Origin: Agrobacterium larrymoorei
GTDB lineage: Bacteria > Pseudomonadota > Alphaproteobacteria > Rhizobiales > Rhizobiaceae
Length of the DNA: 64,000 nt
Assembly: GCF_013322225.1 (NCBI RefSeq)
Contig: NZ_JAAMFB010000003.1
Span: forward strand, 62,001-126,000
Reading direction: 5' to 3'
The notes under the pieces were generated by a model, which worked only from the letters and a program-made list of their open reading frames with translations, made no database searches and had not been told where the DNA came from. Of this stretch, positions 54,730-63,961 are shown in pieces. Position 1 is the stretch's first letter. The number at the start of each line of letters is the position of its first letter. The translations under genes and the position numbers were made by a program.

Positions 54730-55086
54730 ATGGTAGAAAGTTCCATGTCCATTCAGTTGATCTTTGAGGCTTTGGCCTCTCCGGTACGTCGCAAGATTCT
54801 GGCCTATGTCGCCCACCAAGAAATGAACGCGGGTGATATTGCTGCACGTTTCGACATGTCCAAACCGTCTATATCCCAGCATCTGCAATTACTTGAGCAT
54901 GCAGGTCTCGTCTCGTCGGAAAAACGAGGCAAGTACGTCTATTACCGACAGATTCCTGATACGCTGGCTAATAGCTTGACCGGTTTCGTGCAGGATATTT
55001 GTCCAATTGGGCGCCCGTTGCGCCAAGAGAGCGCCGAGAATGCAAGAAGGGCTAAGGAGCACGAGGAGTCAGCCGTCCCAGAGTAA
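54730..55086 (+). CDS. ArsR-type winged-helix regulator (SdpR-like)
   Basis: This 118-residue protein has the ArsR winged helix: LASPVRRKILAYVAHQ near residue 15, then MNAGDIAARFDMSKPSISQHLQLLEHAGLV in two stretches near 32-61, and the wing GKYVYYRQI near 68. No metal-site cysteine pair (ELCVCDL-type) is present in helix 3, so it is closer to SdpR-like autorepressors. Met at 54745 may be the start. It is divergent from the SRPBCC-membrane gene pair. Confidence 0.88.
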   Translation: MVESSMSIQLIFEALASPVRRKILAYVAHQEMNAGDIAARFDMSKPSISQHLQLLEHAGLVSSEKRGKYVYYRQIPDTLANSLTGFVQDICPIGRPLRQESAENARRAKEHEESAVPE

Positions 55087-55108
55087 CTTTTGTCGTCGTC
55101 TGCGCGTT

Positions 55109-56314
55109 TCACGCCAGATCGGCAACCACCGAGTCCAATATCAACATACCCGATGGCGTGCAGCGCAGGCGGGAGTTTCCTAGTCGCTCGACGAAGCCGT
55201 GTTCCAGTAAAAAGGCTTCGCGGTCCGGGTCTAGATCGCGGCCGGAAAGGTTGCTCCAGCGGGCGAGGTCAACGCCTTCGCGAAGACGCAAGCCCATCAG
55301 CAGCAGTTCGTCTGCCTGTTCGTCCACGCCTAAAACTTCCTGATCCACCATGCCGTGGCCGTCACGCTCCACGGCTTGCAGCCATGTTTCCGGGTGGCGC
55401 TCGGTGGCGGTGGCGAGTTTTGAGCCGCCTTTGGTGATGCGGCCATGTGCTCCGGGGCCGATGCCTACGTAATCGCCATAACGCCAGTAGGTGAGGTTAT
55501 GGCGGCTTTCTGCGCCGGGAACGGCGTGGTTGGAAACCTCGTAAGCGGGCATGCCGTGGCGCGCAGTGATGTCCTGCGTCGCCTCGTAAAGCACCGCTGA
55601 CTGTTCGCCATCCGGCACGATCAGCTTGCCCGCCTTGTGCAGGCCGAAAAAGGCGGTGCCTTCCTCGATGGTCAGCTGATAGAGCGAGAGGTGATCGACC
55701 GCATAGGAAATCGCTTCCTCAAGCTCTTTTTCCCACTCCTCCACCGTCTGGTTCGGGCGGGCATAGATGAGGTCGAAGGACATGCGCGGGAATATTTCGC
55801 GGGCAAGCTTGATGGCTTTCAGCGCATCGGCCACATCATGCAGACGACCGAGGAACTTCAGGTCTTTGTCGTTGAGCGCCTGCACGCCCATCGACACGCG
55901 GTTGACGCCAGCGGCCCGGTAGCCACGAAAACGTGTCGCCTCGACGCTGGAAGGATTGGCTTCCATGGTGATTTCGATACCATCCGGCACATGCCAGAAG
56001 CGGGCAATGCCATCCAGAATGGCGCCGACTGTCTGCGGGTCCATCAATGATGGCGTGCCGCCGCCCATGAAGATGCTAGTGACGACCTTTGCGCCGGAGA
56101 GCTGCCGCATCGTTTCCATCTCCCGCAGGAAGGCGGCGACGAAACGGTCCTGATCCACCGGCTGGTGGCGGACATGGCTGTTGAAATCGCAATAGGGGCA
56201 TTTGGCCGCGCAGAAGGGCCAATGCACATAAATGCCAAAACCCGGATCGCCCGTGTCCGGCAACATCGTGTCATTGGGGGCAGGGGAGAACCTGCTCCCA
56301 AGGTCGGTCATCAT
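55109..56314 (-). CDS. hemW: HemW-type radical SAM protein
   Basis: This 401-residue protein has the radical SAM cluster C35-x3-C39-x2-C42 (FCAAKCPYC), then GGGTPSL near 86 and the HemN C-terminal domain in about 310-395. HemW was once called an oxygen-independent coproporphyrinogen oxidase, but is thought to be a haem chaperone. The ATG at 56314 overlaps the rdgB stop (ATGA). A longer frame reaching 56557 runs through rdgB and is not used. Confidence 0.92.
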   Translation of the reverse strand: MMTDLGSRFSPAPNDTMLPDTGDPGFGIYVHWPFCAAKCPYCDFNSHVRHQPVDQDRFVAAFLREMETMRQLSGAKVVTSIFMGGGTPSLMDPQTVGAILDGIARFWHVPDGIEITMEANPSSVEATRFRGYRAAGVNRVSMGVQALNDKDLKFLGRLHDVADALKAIKLAREIFPRMSFDLIYARPNQTVEEWEKELEEAISYAVDHLSLYQLTIEEGTAFFGLHKAGKLIVPDGEQSAVLYEATQDITARHGMPAYEVSNHAVPGAESRHNLTYWRYGDYVGIGPGAHGRITKGGSKLATATERHPETWLQAVERDGHGMVDQEVLGVDEQADELLLMGLRLREGVDLARWSNLSGRDLDPDREAFLLEHGFVERLGNSRLRCTPSGMLILDSVVADLA

Positions 56315-56955
56315 GGAGTAAGACAGGCTTCTACGAATTTCTTGAAGGCGCGGGCGCGGTGGGACAGAGCGAATGCGTCGCCGGGCTTCCAGCCATGCTT
56401 CTCGTCTGAGGTCATCTCGCCGAAGGTGGTTTCGTAACCTTCCGGCTGGAAGACGGGATCGTAACCGAAGCCGCTGGTGCCGCGTGGCGGCCATGCGACG
56501 GTGCCTTCGATTTCGCCCCGGAAAAATTCCGTATGACCATCCGGCCATGCAAGGCACAACACGCTGACGAAACGGGCGGTGCGGGCCTTGGGATCGGTCG
56601 CGCCGCGTTCCTGAAGCGCGTCTTCGACCTTCTTCATCGCCATGTCGAAATCGCGGGTGCCGTCTTCCGTTTCCGCCCAGTTGGCGGTGTAGACGCCGGG
56701 TGCGCCATCCAGCGCATCGATGACCAGACCGCTGTCGTCGGAGAGCGCGGGCAGACCGGAAGCCCTGGCCGAAGCCAGCGCCTTGATGGCCGCATTTTCC
56801 TCGAAGGTCGTGCCGGTTTCATCCGGCTCTTCGAAGTTCAGTTCGGCAGCCGACTTGGCGGAAAAGCCGAATGGGCTGATCAGATCGGCAATCTCGGCAA
56901 TCTTGCCCTTGTTATGGCTGGCAACAACGATGGTTCTGGTATCGAGCTTGCGCAT
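56311..56955 (-). CDS. rdgB: dITP/XTP pyrophosphatase RdgB
   Basis: This 214-residue Ham1-family enzyme hydrolyses non-canonical purine triphosphates such as dITP and XTP, keeping them out of [18 protein letters not shown] near residue 8, [11 protein letters not shown] near 72 and [19 protein letters not shown] in two stretches near 160-176 are the family signatures. It is 11 bp after rph and overlaps hemW by 4 bp. Confidence 0.95.
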   Translation of the reverse strand: MRKLDTRTIVVASHNKGKIAEIADLISPFGFSAKSAAELNFEEPDETGTTFEENAAIKALASARASGLPALSDDSGLVIDALDGAPGVYTANWAETEDGTRDFDMAMKKVEDALQERGATDPKARTARFVSVLCLAWPDGHTEFFRGEIEGTVAWPPRGTSGFGYDPVFQPEGYETTFGEMTSDEKHGWKPGDAFALSHRARAFKKFVEACLTP

Positions 56956-56966
56956 GGTGTCTATCC

Positions 56967-57683
56967 TCAGGCAATCGCCTGCTTCTGCATCTCGACCAGT
57001 TCTGCGCAGCCGGTCTTGGCAAGGCCGAGCAGCGTCAGGAATTCCTCTTCCGAGAACGGCTTGCCCTCGGCAGTTCCCTGAATTTCAACGATGCCGCCTG
57101 AGCCGGTGATGACGAAGTTGGCGTCGGTTTCTGCCGAGGAGTCTTCGAGGTAATCCAGGTCGATAACTGGCTGCGAAGCGAAAATGCCGCATGAAATCGC
57201 GGCGATGTGGTCTTTCAGAACCTTCTCGACCTTGATCATGTTGCGGCCTTCCATCCACTTCAGGCAATCGTGCAGGGCAATCCATGCGCCGGTAATGGAG
57301 GCGGTACGAGTGCCGCCGTCTGCCTGAATGACATCGCAGTCGATGCTGATCTGGCGTTCGCCCAGCGCCTGAAGATCGACGACCGCACGCAAAGAGCGGC
57401 CGATGAGACGCTGGATTTCCTGCGTGCGTCCACCCTGCTTGCCGGAAGACGCTTCGCGCTTCATACGCTCGTGGGTAGAGCGCGGCAACATGCCGTATTC
57501 GGCTGTCACCCAGCCCTTGCCGCTGTTACGCAACCATGGCGGCGTCTTTTCTTCAAGGCTTGCGGTGACGAGAACATGCGTATCCCCGAACTTTACCAGA
57601 CAGGAGCCTTCGGCATGTTTGGAAAAATTGCGCTCGAAGGAAACCTTGCGCATCTGGTCGGTTTTTCTGCCTGAAGGCCGCAT
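56967..57683 (-). CDS. rph: Ribonuclease PH
   Basis: This 238-residue phosphorolytic exoribonuclease trims tRNA 3' ends. [20 protein letters not shown] at the N-terminus, [20 protein letters not shown] near 82 and the [15 protein letters not shown] and ADTDANF-like [17 protein letters not shown] blocks are typical. It is the first of the rph-rdgB-hemW operon and divergent from hrcA, a common arrangement in alphaproteobacteria. Confidence 0.97.
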   Translation of the reverse strand: MRPSGRKTDQMRKVSFERNFSKHAEGSCLVKFGDTHVLVTASLEEKTPPWLRNSGKGWVTAEYGMLPRSTHERMKREASSGKQGGRTQEIQRLIGRSLRAVVDLQALGERQISIDCDVIQADGGTRTASITGAWIALHDCLKWMEGRNMIKVEKVLKDHIAAISCGIFASQPVIDLDYLEDSSAETDANFVITGSGGIVEIQGTAEGKPFSEEEFLTLLGLAKTGCAELVEMQKQAIA

Positions 57684-57842
57684 CTTGTTTGTCTCCGTGT
57701 TTATTCCTGCCTTCTAAGGTCCCGATGATGGTTTTGCAAAGGAAAAGCGGATTGAGCCACTGCCAAGGCGAATTTCCGTTTTTACTTGCAAACCGAAGTG
57801 ATTATATTCGGTGTATTAAACAGGTTAGGAAGAACGGGCGGC

Positions 57843-58934
57843 ATGAGCATCACTCCCCCCATCGGTAAAGAGCCGGGAGCGCTTCTGGATGATCGCTCAC
57901 GTGAGATATTCCGGCGCATCGTGGAAGGTTATCTAGACAGGGGCGAACCGCTCGGTTCGCGCAATCTATCGCGTTTGCTGCCCATGTCTCTTTCGCCCGC
58001 TTCCGTGCGTAATGTGATGAGCGATCTGGAAGAGCTGGGGCTGATCTATTCGCCGCATGTGAGCGCCGGGCGCCTGCCCACGCAGACGGGCCTGCGCTTC
58101 TTCGTGGATGCCTTCATGCAGGTGGGCGAGCTGCCGGAAGCCGAGCGCGCCAACATCGACCGGCAGATTGCGCCGCTCCCGGGACGTGAGCAATCGCTGG
58201 AAGGCTTGCTCAACGAGGCAAGCAGCATGCTTTCGGGCATGTCGCGGGGAGCGGGGCTGGTGCTGACCGCCAAGAACGACACCGTGCTGAAGCATGTGGA
58301 ATTCATTCGATTGGAGCCGACCAAGGGACTGGCCATTCTGGTCGGCGATCATAATCAGGTCGAAAACCGCATTATCGAATTGCCAGCCGGTATAACGTCC
58401 TCGCAGCTGACGGAAGCGGCGAATTTCATCAACGCGCATCTTTCCGGACAAACCCTGCCCGAACTGCGCAGCCAGATATCGCGCCAGAAGAGCGAGCTTC
58501 ACAGCGCACTCAGCACGCTGGCGCAGGATCTGGTAGAGCGGGGTTTGGCTGTCTGGTCCGGCGATAACGAGGAAGGCAAGCTCGGTCGCCTGATAGTGCG
58601 CGGGCGGTCCAATCTTCTGGAGGGGCTGGCAGGCGAAGAAGATATCGACCGCGTTCGGCTGCTCTTCGACGATCTGGAGCGTAAGGAAAACCTCATCGAA
58701 ATTCTCAATCTGGCAGAGACCGGATCGGGGGTCAGGATTTTCATCGGTTCGGAAAACAAGTTGTTTTCGCTGTCCGGCTCGTCGCTGATCGTGGCGCCTT
58801 ACAAGGATGAAGAGAACCGTATCGTCGGTGCGGTCGGCGTCATAGGGCCAACTCGGCTTAACTACTCCCGTATAGTGCCGATGGTGGATTATACCGCGCA
58901 GATCATTGCCCGACTTTCTGGCAAGCGGCGTTAA
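57843..58934 (+). CDS. hrcA: Heat-inducible transcription repressor HrcA
   Basis: This 363-residue repressor binds the CIRCE element upstream of groES-groEL and other chaperone genes. It has the winged helix (residues about 18-90, [13 protein letters not shown] and [15 protein letters not shown]), the GAF-like central domain and [20 protein letters not shown] near the end. The ATG at 57843 is preferred to an upstream in-frame one at 57786. No CIRCE is seen upstream. grpE follows. Confidence 0.96.
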   Translation: MSITPPIGKEPGALLDDRSREIFRRIVEGYLDRGEPLGSRNLSRLLPMSLSPASVRNVMSDLEELGLIYSPHVSAGRLPTQTGLRFFVDAFMQVGELPEAERANIDRQIAPLPGREQSLEGLLNEASSMLSGMSRGAGLVLTAKNDTVLKHVEFIRLEPTKGLAILVGDHNQVENRIIELPAGITSSQLTEAANFINAHLSGQTLPELRSQISRQKSELHSALSTLAQDLVERGLAVWSGDNEEGKLGRLIVRGRSNLLEGLAGEEDIDRVRLLFDDLERKENLIEILNLAETGSGVRIFIGSENKLFSLSGSSLIVAPYKDEENRIVGAVGVIGPTRLNYSRIVPMVDYTAQIIARLSGKRR

Positions 58935-59056
58935 ACTTCTCATTATCGAAAAATCGCTGCTTTTGCCTGCAAGCCTTGATTTTTGTCTGGCAAAGCTCGA
59001 TATCGGGCGCAACCCCGAACACAAGCTTAGCGATACATATAAATCTGGAGACAGTC

Positions 59057-59692
59057 ATGACTGATGACACCAACAAGACCGGACCTGATGCGGGCGTTGC
59101 CGATGAGGCGATCGAGGCTGCGACGGCGGAAAATGCGGTGCCTGAGCAGGCCGAACCCGATCCGGTTGACGTACTGAAAGCCGAAAACGCCGATCTTCGC
59201 GATAAATTCCTGCGGCTTGCTGCCGAGATGGACAATTTGCGTCGCCGTACCGAACGCGATGTGAAGGACGCCAAGTCTTATTCCGTTGCAGGCTTCGCGC
59301 GCGACATGCTGGCCGTGTCCGACAATCTTCGCCGCGCACTGGAAACCATTCCCGAAGACGTCAAGGCGGGCGCTGAGGCCAATATCAAGGCCCTGATCGA
59401 AGGCGTGGACATGACCGAGCGCTCAATGCTGTCAGCGCTGGAGCGCCACGGCGTGCGCAAGATTGACGCCGAAGGCGAAAAGTTCGACCCGAACTTCCAT
59501 CAGGCCATGTTCGAAATTCCGAATACGGCAGTGCCTAACAATACGGTCGTGCAGGTGGTTCAGGCCGGTTTCACCATCGGCGACCGCGTTCTGCGCCCTG
59601 CTATGGTCGGTGTTGCCAAGGGCGGCCCGAAAGCTGAAGCGCCTGCTGCCGCAGAGCCGGGCACAAGCGGCTTGAATGAGAAGGATGCTTGA
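59057..59692 (+). CDS. grpE: Nucleotide exchange factor GrpE
   Basis: This 211-residue protein releases ADP from DnaK. It has an acidic N-terminal segment, a long coiled coil (about 40-95, [21 protein letters not shown]), then the beta domain motif [21 protein letters not shown] near 135. CTGGAGACAGTC precedes the ATG. It is 122 bp after hrcA. Confidence 0.96.
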   Translation: MTDDTNKTGPDAGVADEAIEAATAENAVPEQAEPDPVDVLKAENADLRDKFLRLAAEMDNLRRRTERDVKDAKSYSVAGFARDMLAVSDNLRRALETIPEDVKAGAEANIKALIEGVDMTERSMLSALERHGVRKIDAEGEKFDPNFHQAMFEIPNTAVPNNTVVQVVQAGFTIGDRVLRPAMVGVAKGGPKAEAPAAAEPGTSGLNEKDA

Positions 59693-59716
59693 GAGGTTAG
59701 TGGGCGGGTATCGGAC

Positions 59717-59790
59717 CCCTCACTTGCAATTTTTAACACTTAGCTGACGCTAAGATGTTGAAATTGCTTTCTCTCCCACAGGGGGAGAGA
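59717..59790 (-). repeat. Dispersed palindromic intergenic repeat, copy C (opposite orientation)
   Basis: Read on the minus strand it has CTCTCCCCCTGTGGGAGAG, then AATTTCAACATCTTAGC...GCTAAGTGTTAAAAATT, then GTGAGGGGT: the same three-part design as copies A and B, inverted. Confidence 0.6.
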
Positions 59791-59854
59791 TAAACCCAGC
59801 CGCACCCTCACAGCTTTTTCTACAGTTATTTGGCATCGAAGCGGTGCGGTCTTT

Positions 59855-59931
59855 TCCTCTCCCCCTGCGGGAGAGGATAGAAAACCTCGATCTTCGCAAC
59901 GCGAAGTCATAGGTTTTCTTGGTGAGGGGTA
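59855..59931 (+). repeat. Dispersed palindromic intergenic repeat, copy B
   Basis: It has CCTCTCCCCCTGCGGGAGAGG as a strong hairpin, then AAAACCT...AGGTTTT with an inner CTTCGC/GCGAAG hairpin, then TTGGTGAGGGGT. It matches copy C in the opposite direction 64 bases away and copy A at 10.7 kb. Confidence 0.65.
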
Positions 59932-59951
59932 ATGCTGCGTTTCGGATGCGC

Positions 59952-61043
59952 TCACCTCCCAAACCACCCATCCAGCCAGTCGAACGCATAATCCTGCTGC
60001 GCCGCCTCAAACACATGGCCACACGGCCAGAATTTGCTCTCGAAGCGATCAGCTGCACCCCACGCATTCCACACGCTCTGCATCTTGCCGAAAGCTTCCT
60101 CCACTGACGGCGCTGGAAAAAGCGCATCTTCGCTTCCCGCGAAAATCAGCATCGGATTGGGCGCTGCAAGGCTTGCAACATCGGGGTAGTCCATCACCTG
60201 AATGAGTCCGGGATGGATCATGTGCCATGCCGAGCCGCCGCGGAGCTGGTTGTTTCCCGGCACCATCAGACCGTTCGCGGTTGCCATCCAGTTGACGGCG
60301 ACGGTTGCCTTGATGGCGTCGCTGAGCGCCGCTGCCTGCCAAGCCCGGAATGCGCCCATGGAAAAGCCGATGGCGGCGACGCGGGCAGGGTCCACCTGTG
60401 GCAACGTCGAAAGGAATGCGGCGGCGCGGGTGTCTTCGAGCGCCATTAGTCCGGCAAGTGAGCTTCCCATATTGGCGAAGTTTGCGGCGAGTGCTTGCTG
60501 GCCCTCGTAAGTCAGCGGGCCGCGATCTCCCCACCCGAGCGCATCCACCGCCAGCACCACGTAGCCACGCCGCGCAAGTTCATCGCCGGGGAAACGACCT
60601 GAGAAGAACTTGGCCGCCCATTCCTGCGATGATCGCAGCTTCGCATCGTCACCCCATGTCTCGATCAGCTTTTCCTTGCCGATGTCAAAGCGGGAGCCGT
60701 GATCGTGATAAAAGACAGCTGCCGGGAAAGGGCCGTCGCCTTTCGGAACCAGAACTAGCGCAAAAACACGGCTGTCCTGCGTGATGTTGAAAGCAACCTT
60801 GCGGGCGGTGTAGCTGCCGCGATCCATCTCATCGATGAGTTCAGGATTGAACGCGGTCTCATCGGGGCTCTGGAGCGTCAGTTCCCAGAACTTTGCCCGG
60901 GCTGTCTTCTTCCACGCGGAAAGGTTACCGGTCTGTCTCGACCAAGCCAAGGGAAAGGCAAGCCGCTGTTTCAGCGCGTCCGCGAAAACGGGGAGGTGAT
61001 CGGCGGTCACGCCATGGGTCTGATGGGTTTCATCATCTGCCAC
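59952..61043 (-). CDS. Alpha/beta hydrolase, dienelactone-hydrolase-like
   Basis: This 363-residue protein has the nucleophile elbow GFSMGAF near residue 216 (Ser at about 218), an oxyanion AVFYHDHGSRFD near 108 and a candidate acid and His (FAGSEDALFP near 307 and GHVFEA near 345). There is no signal peptide. The family includes dienelactone hydrolases and acetyl-xylan-esterase-type enzymes; the substrate is unknown. It is convergent with grpE across the repeat pair and 27 bp after ptsN on the same strand. Confidence 0.8.
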   Translation of the reverse strand: MADDETHQTHGVTADHLPVFADALKQRLAFPLAWSRQTGNLSAWKKTARAKFWELTLQSPDETAFNPELIDEMDRGSYTARKVAFNITQDSRVFALVLVPKGDGPFPAAVFYHDHGSRFDIGKEKLIETWGDDAKLRSSQEWAAKFFSGRFPGDELARRGYVVLAVDALGWGDRGPLTYEGQQALAANFANMGSSLAGLMALEDTRAAAFLSTLPQVDPARVAAIGFSMGAFRAWQAAALSDAIKATVAVNWMATANGLMVPGNNQLRGGSAWHMIHPGLIQVMDYPDVASLAAPNPMLIFAGSEDALFPAPSVEEAFGKMQSVWNAWGAADRFESKFWPCGHVFEAAQQDYAFDWLDGWFGR

Positions 61044-61070
61044 GGCGACACCTTTGCCATGCAGCCATAA

Positions 61071-61532
61071 TCAGGCCGCGTTTGCCTGTTCCTGATTGAG
61101 GAACGTATAAATCGCCGTGTCGGAATCCGTGGCGCGCAGCTTGGCTACCAACTCAGGATCGCGCAGGACGCGGGCAATTCTTGACAGTGCCTTCAGGTGG
61201 TCGGCTCCGGCACCTTCTGGTGCAAGCAGAAGAAAGACGAGATCGACGGGCTGGTCGTCCAGCGCTTCGAAATCGACGGGCGTTTCAAGGCGGGCGAAGA
61301 CACCGGTGATGGTGGAAATGCTGCCAAGCTTTCCATGGGGAATGGCAATGCCGTGACCGACGCCGGTGGAACCGAGCCGTTCGCGCTGCAAGATGACGTC
61401 GAATACTTCGCGCTCAGGCACGCCGGTAATGCGGGATGCCTTGGCTGCCAGTTCCTGGAGGAGTTGCTTCTTGGAATTGACTTTTAGAGCGGGAATAATC
61501 GCATCCTGTTGCAGCAAATCTGCCAATGCCAT
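61071..61532 (-). CDS. ptsN: PTS nitrogen-system EIIA protein PtsN
   Basis: This 153-residue EIIA-Ntr protein is phosphorylated on H66 in GIAIPHGKL, the active-site motif, with a second histidine H60 nearby. It is part of the PtsP-PtsO-PtsN phosphorelay that links nitrogen, carbon and potassium status. The start at 61532 follows GAAGGAAAAAAGAG. In many proteobacteria ptsN follows rpoN and hpf, as here. Confidence 0.94.
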   Translation of the reverse strand: MALADLLQQDAIIPALKVNSKKQLLQELAAKASRITGVPEREVFDVILQRERLGSTGVGHGIAIPHGKLGSISTITGVFARLETPVDFEALDDQPVDLVFLLLAPEGAGADHLKALSRIARVLRDPELVAKLRATDSDTAIYTFLNQEQANAA

Positions 61533-61563
61533 TCTCTTTTTTCCTTCATGCCATCGAGACGAG

Positions 61564-61593
61564 CCGGAGAGCGCCCAACCGAGCGCTCTCCGG
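61564..61593. repeat. Perfect 11-bp hairpin between hpf and ptsN
   Basis: CCGGAGAGCGC (61564-61574) and GCGCTCTCCGG (61583-61593) flank an 8-base loop. It may act as a partial terminator or RNA processing site between the two genes. No T run follows on the minus strand. Confidence 0.65.
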
Positions 61594-61608
61594 GTCTTTT
61601 CAGACGTT

Positions 61609-62184
61609 TCAGTTCTTGATCGTCGCCGCGTCGATCCAGCCGATGTTGCCATCGTTGCGACGATAGACGATGTTTAGTTCCTTCGATGGGCTGCGGAACA
61701 CCAGGACAGGCTCATCTGTCATATCGAGAGCCATGACCGCGCTTGCAACCGTCATCGTTCTTACCTGCTTGGAAGTTTCGGCCACGATGGTGGGTGCGAA
61801 ATCTTCCGGTACTTCATCTTCCTCATCGGGAACGGCACCCACCACCGCATAAGGAAACTCCTCGTTAATGCCGTTGGCGGAAGCGCCGTTATGATGATCC
61901 TTCAACTTCCGCTTATAACGGCGCAGACGCTTTTCGATGCGCTCTGCCGCTGCATCGAAACTTGCCTGCGGGTCATTCGCCTCGCCTGCCGCATGCAGAA
62001 CGATCCCGGTATCGAGATGGATCTTGCAATCGGAAGCGTAACGTTGACTGGACTTGGTCACAGTCACCTGACCAGAATACCCTCCATCAAAGTATTTGGT
62101 AACAGCCAGGCTGATATTGTCCTCAATCTTTTGACGGAAAGACTCGCCCACATCCATATGTTTACCAGATACACGCACACTCAT
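61609..62184 (-). CDS. hpf: Ribosome hibernation promoting factor, long form
   Basis: This 191-residue protein combines an N-terminal HPF/YfiA domain (residues 1-100, VRVSGKHMDVGESFRQKIED) and a C-terminal dimerisation domain (about 130-190, VFRSPSKELNIVYRRNDGNIGWID). Long HPF forms 100S ribosome dimers in stationary phase. It lies 226 bp after rpoN, the usual place of this gene. Confidence 0.95.
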   Translation of the reverse strand: MSVRVSGKHMDVGESFRQKIEDNISLAVTKYFDGGYSGQVTVTKSSQRYASDCKIHLDTGIVLHAAGEANDPQASFDAAAERIEKRLRRYKRKLKDHHNGASANGINEEFPYAVVGAVPDEEDEVPEDFAPTIVAETSKQVRTMTVASAVMALDMTDEPVLVFRSPSKELNIVYRRNDGNIGWIDAATIKN

Positions 62185-62410
62185 GGAATTTTTCCTTTTT
62201 CAGTGATTTGCGTATACCAGCTTACGTCAAGCTGCGCGCTCATCCAAGCATTTCGCGACCGCTTTCGGCATCATTGCCTTTTTGCGGGTCGAGCTCTTGA
62301 AAACGAACCCGTCCTCAGGCCCCCTGCCTGCTGTGCGGCGAGCTTCTAGCCTTGGTGCCGTTAAGAGTCAATTAGGAATATTAAGTATTTGGAAACTAAG
62401 ATAAATTGCG

Positions 62411-63961
62411 TCAGCCAGCCGCAACCCGGGCGAGTGCTTTCTTCTCGCGGCGCCTTTGCACAGATGACGGAATGTTCATCGCTTCACGATATTTTGCGAC
62501 GGTGCGCCGCGCCAGATCGACACCATTTTTCTTAAGAATTTCGACGATATCATCGTCTGAAAGTACCGCTTCAGGCGCTTCCAGCGCGATCATGGTGCGA
62601 ATGCGATGGCGCACGGCTTCCGCCGAGTGATTGTCTCCGCCTTCAACCGAGCCGATGGAGACGCTGAAGAAATATTTCAGCTCGAAAACGCCACGCGGTG
62701 TCAGCATGTATTTCTTCGATGTGACACGGCTGACGGTCGATTCGTGCATCTTGATGGCGTCGGCAACCTGTTTGAGATTGAGCGGGCGCAGATGATCGAC
62801 GCCGTGCAGCAGAAACGCATCCTGCTGGCGCACGATCTCGGTCGCCACCTTCATGATGGTCTTGGCCCGTTGGTCGAGGCTGCGGGTCAACCAGTTGGCC
62901 GTCTGCATGCATTCGGTGAGGAACTCGCCGTCCTCGCCCGCGCGGGTCTTCAATTTCGAAACCTCGGCGAAATAGGTCTGGTTCACCAGCACGCGCGGCA
63001 GTGTTTCCGGGTTGAGTTCGATCAGCCAGCCGCCATCGCTGGATGGCCGCACAATGATGTCCGGGACGATGGTTTCGGAAACGCCGCCTTCGAAGCCTGC
63101 ACCGGGACGCGGGTTCAGAGTGCGGATTTCCGCCAGCATGTCGAGAAGGTCTTCCTCATCCACGCCACATAGCTTTTTAAGCGTTGCGAAGTCGCGCTTG
63201 GCCAAAAGCTCCAGATGGGCGACGAAGGCCTGCATGGCTGGGTCCAGACGGTCTTTCTGCGCAAGCTGGATGGACAGGCATTCGCTGAGCGAGCGGGCAA
63301 AGACACCGGGTGGATCAAAGCCCTGCAAAACGCATAGAATGCGTTCTGCATCCTGTTCGGCAACGGCCAGCCGCCCGGAGATATCGGACACGGCATGACA
63401 GTCGATGTAGCCGGTGTCGTCCAGATGATCGATCAATGCATCCGCAATCACCCTTTCCTGAGGGGAGGAAACGGCAAAGGGAAGCTGCTGGAGAATATGG
63501 TCACGCAACGACGGCTTGCCCGCCACGAAATCGTCCAGGTCATAGCCTTCCGAGGCGTCGCCGCCGGGCATGGACTTCCACTGACCAAGAAGCTCTGGAG
63601 CATCCGCCTTGCGCTCTGCGCCATCATCCTGAAACACATTTTCGAAATTCGTGTCCAGCCGCTCGTTCAAAGCAGGTGCATCGTCGCCGTACCAATCGTC
63701 ACGCTCTGATGCTGGTATCGCAGGTAAAAGTTCTCCCGCAACGTCCGCGAGATCGCTGCTGCCTTCGCCTGACGGAACGGCGCCGCCTAATTCGCTGTCG
63801 TTTGCCGCTATTTCAAGCAGCGGGTTTTTTTCGACTTCCTGCGCGATGAATTGTGTCAGCTCGATATGCGTCATCTGAAGCAGCTGGATGGACTGCATCA
63901 GCTGTGGTGTCATCACAAGAGATTGGTTTTGACGCAGCAAAAGGCTGGCTGACAAGGCCAT
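62411..63961 (-). CDS. rpoN: RNA polymerase sigma-54 factor RpoN
   Basis: This sigma-54 factor of about 516 residues has the N-terminal glutamine-rich activator region (SLLLRQNQSLVMTPQLMQS), an acidic region of about 60-130, the core-binding domain, a helix-turn-helix region (SESTVSRVTSKKY) and the RpoN box ARRTVAKYRE near the C-terminus. It directs transcription of nitrogen and other genes with an enhancer-binding activator. The start at 63961 is chosen by homology (MALSASL); a Met at 63994 lies 33 bases upstream, next to the window edge. Confidence 0.95.
   Translation of the reverse strand: MALSASLLLRQNQSLVMTPQLMQSIQLLQMTHIELTQFIAQEVEKNPLLEIAANDSELGGAVPSGEGSSDLADVAGELLPAIPASERDDWYGDDAPALNERLDTNFENVFQDDGAERKADAPELLGQWKSMPGGDASEGYDLDDFVAGKPSLRDHILQQLPFAVSSPQERVIADALIDHLDDTGYIDCHAVSDISGRLAVAEQDAERILCVLQGFDPPGVFARSLSECLSIQLAQKDRLDPAMQAFVAHLELLAKRDFATLKKLCGVDEEDLLDMLAEIRTLNPRPGAGFEGGVSETIVPDIIVRPSSDGGWLIELNPETLPRVLVNQTYFAEVSKLKTRAGEDGEFLTECMQTANWLTRSLDQRAKTIMKVATEIVRQQDAFLLHGVDHLRPLNLKQVADAIKMHESTVSRVTSKKYMLTPRGVFELKYFFSVSIGSVEGGDNHSAEAVRHRIRTMIALEAPEAVLSDDDIVEILKKNGVDLARRTVAKYREAMNIPSSVQRRREKKALARVAAG

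Noticed and set aside
56315-56557. N-terminal extension of hemW to 56557
   Set aside because: It lies wholly within rdgB in another frame; the ATGA overlap start at 56314 matches the normal HemW N-terminus.
57684-57842. CIRCE operator upstream of hrcA
   Set aside because: No TTAGCACTC-N9-GAGTGCTAA type inverted repeat is present in this region.
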